64,000 bases of DNA. Source: Theocolax elegans (Eukaryota > Arthropoda > Insecta > Hymenoptera > Cerocephalidae). Below, piece after piece: positions 63,087 to 64,000 of this stretch. The notes below the pieces were generated by a model, which was not told the origin of the DNA, ran no database searches, and saw only the letters and a program-made list of their open reading frames with translations. The translations under genes and the position numbers were made by a program. Numbering within the stretch: position 1 is the stretch's first letter; each line of letters begins with the position of its first letter. Location: contig CM047431.1 of NCBI GenBank assembly GCA_026168455.1, positions 42,751,966-42,815,965 of the forward strand, written 5' to 3'.

Positions 63087-63170
63087 GCTTTCTTAACAAA
63101 GACATCGAATGACCTCCGTCGCTGATTAGCACCGATTTGGGAGCATAAAAGGAGCGACGTTAAAATAATA
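63087..63170 (+). mobile_element. SINE 3' fragment
   Basis: Shares GACCTCCGTCGCTGATTAGC-like sequence (ACCTCCGTCGCTGATTAGC) and GGAGCGACGTTAAA with the SINE tail at 9045-9104, then runs into an A/T-rich tail. The 5' part is missing, as in truncated retroposition. Confidence 0.7.
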
Positions 63171-63336
63171 AAAAAAAATAATAATAATTAATAACATTTC
63201 GTAATTTTTTAAATAAACTGTATTATTATTAACTCTTACTTATTAGTTTATTTCTTGCATTTTTACGTGTCATCAAATAATCTATAGGTGTATGTAATTT
63301 AAAGGTTAAAAAATTAATCCGAATAATATTATAATT

Positions 63337-63456
63337 TCAAAGGAAGAAATTAATGTTGAAGCACTGAGAAGCCTTACATCAGACGTGATAGGGCAAGTTA
63401 TATCTCGATTGGATCCACAAGCAGAATATAATGAGGAATTAATATGTTATTTATAA
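63337..63456 (+). pseudogene. Small SAM-like coding fragment
   Basis: The open stretch reads SKEEINVEALRSLTSDVIGQ, then VISRLDPQAEYNEELICYL and stop TAA. The INVEALRSLTSDVIGQVI part recalls the IDGEALL.LTEEDLK.LI pattern of SAM-type helical domains, found both in cellular proteins and in transposon-linked insect ORFs. There is no start codon or convincing splice signal and it lies in the channel gene's intron on the same strand, so a relic of a mobile element is most likely. Low certainty. Confidence 0.3.
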
Positions 63457-64000
63457 GTTTAAGTGAATATGCTGAACTTAATGTAATTTCTTTCAAACTA
63501 TTTACTTTTTTAACATTTTATTAATAGCCCACTTATTTTCATTACAATATATTTATTTCACTGCCTTTAAAATCTCAATTAATTGTTGATGTTATTCTTT
63601 TGGAAAAAACAAATGGATCATTCATTATTATACATTGTGATAACGAAAAAATGTGATAAATACTCTTTGTTAATAAAAACAAAAGAAGCTTTTATAATTT
63701 GGTTAAAAATACGTGAAGTAATAAAAAGTAATTACATAAAATGTTTAATTATATACTCAATGAAATTGTAATAGTGTTATTTATTTATAATAACAGAAAA
63801 TTTTGAAATACCAAAAAAAGTTTACATATCAAATAAATTACGAATAAATGGCAATTACACGGAGAAAAAATGTTGTAGTAAATGACAATGTTGTTTAGTA
63901 ATAGAGAGACAGATTTGATAAATGATAAAAATTACTATTTTCTATAGGAACAATTTACAAAATATATAGTAAATATTAATACAGATGTAATCAAATTGTT

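Larger units (their letters stand above)
62983..64000. other. Start of intron 4 of the channel gene
   Basis: AT-rich. It holds a SINE 3' fragment and a short open fragment listed separately. The next coding exon is not reached. Confidence 0.7.

Overview
This is a eukaryotic, AT-rich, gene-poor window, most likely from an insect and probably a hymenopteran. The clearest coding evidence is three exons of an arthropod Cys-loop ligand-gated chloride channel. The non-coding DNA is dense in CT/GA and TA/CA microsatellites and in foldback elements, and CpG is not strongly depleted. Order-level assignment is inference. Nothing bacterial is present: no operons, no rRNA, no CRISPR array.

Layout. (1) 1-32694 holds no recognisable cellular exon. 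It reads as intron or intergenic DNA loaded with repeats: a foldback with a hammerhead-ribozyme-like core at its apex (96-565), a tRNA-derived SINE pair nested with a 1.6-kb foldback element (8675-11652), several MITEs, a Penelope-like foldback (about 20845-21268) and a broken Penelope-like GIY-YIG endonuclease (22262-22570). (2) 32695-32889 is a terminal coding exon with a GPI-anchor-like C-terminus. About 9 kb of CA/TA/GA-rich sequence with several poly(A) signals follows and may be a very long 3'UTR (to about 42.2 kb). (3) 42.2-51.3 kb is AT-rich, with a POU-motif patch, small TTAA-flanked MITEs, a Penelope-like remnant and a nested block (46911-50918) in which a 210-bp MITE is present once intact and again split by an AGTCTGG-rich foldback. 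(4) 51.3 kb to the end is the 5' part of the chloride channel gene: a probable 5'UTR exon, a signal-peptide exon, a 9-kb intron with MITEs, two extracellular-domain exons, and an intron running off the window.

The channel exons splice in consistent phases into a continuous N-terminal extracellular domain closest, from memory, to insect pHCl (pH-sensitive chloride channel). The Cys-loop and membrane helices lie beyond the window.

The best candidate for something undescribed is the 96-565 foldback. Stem I, CTGATGA, stem II, GAAA, stem III and GTC occur in the exact order and adjacency of a hammerhead ribozyme, with the roughly 120-bp inverted-repeat arms acting as stem I. Three other loci carry the shorter hammerhead-like motif typical of Penelope-like elements. 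All calls are from reading the sequence; no search was run.
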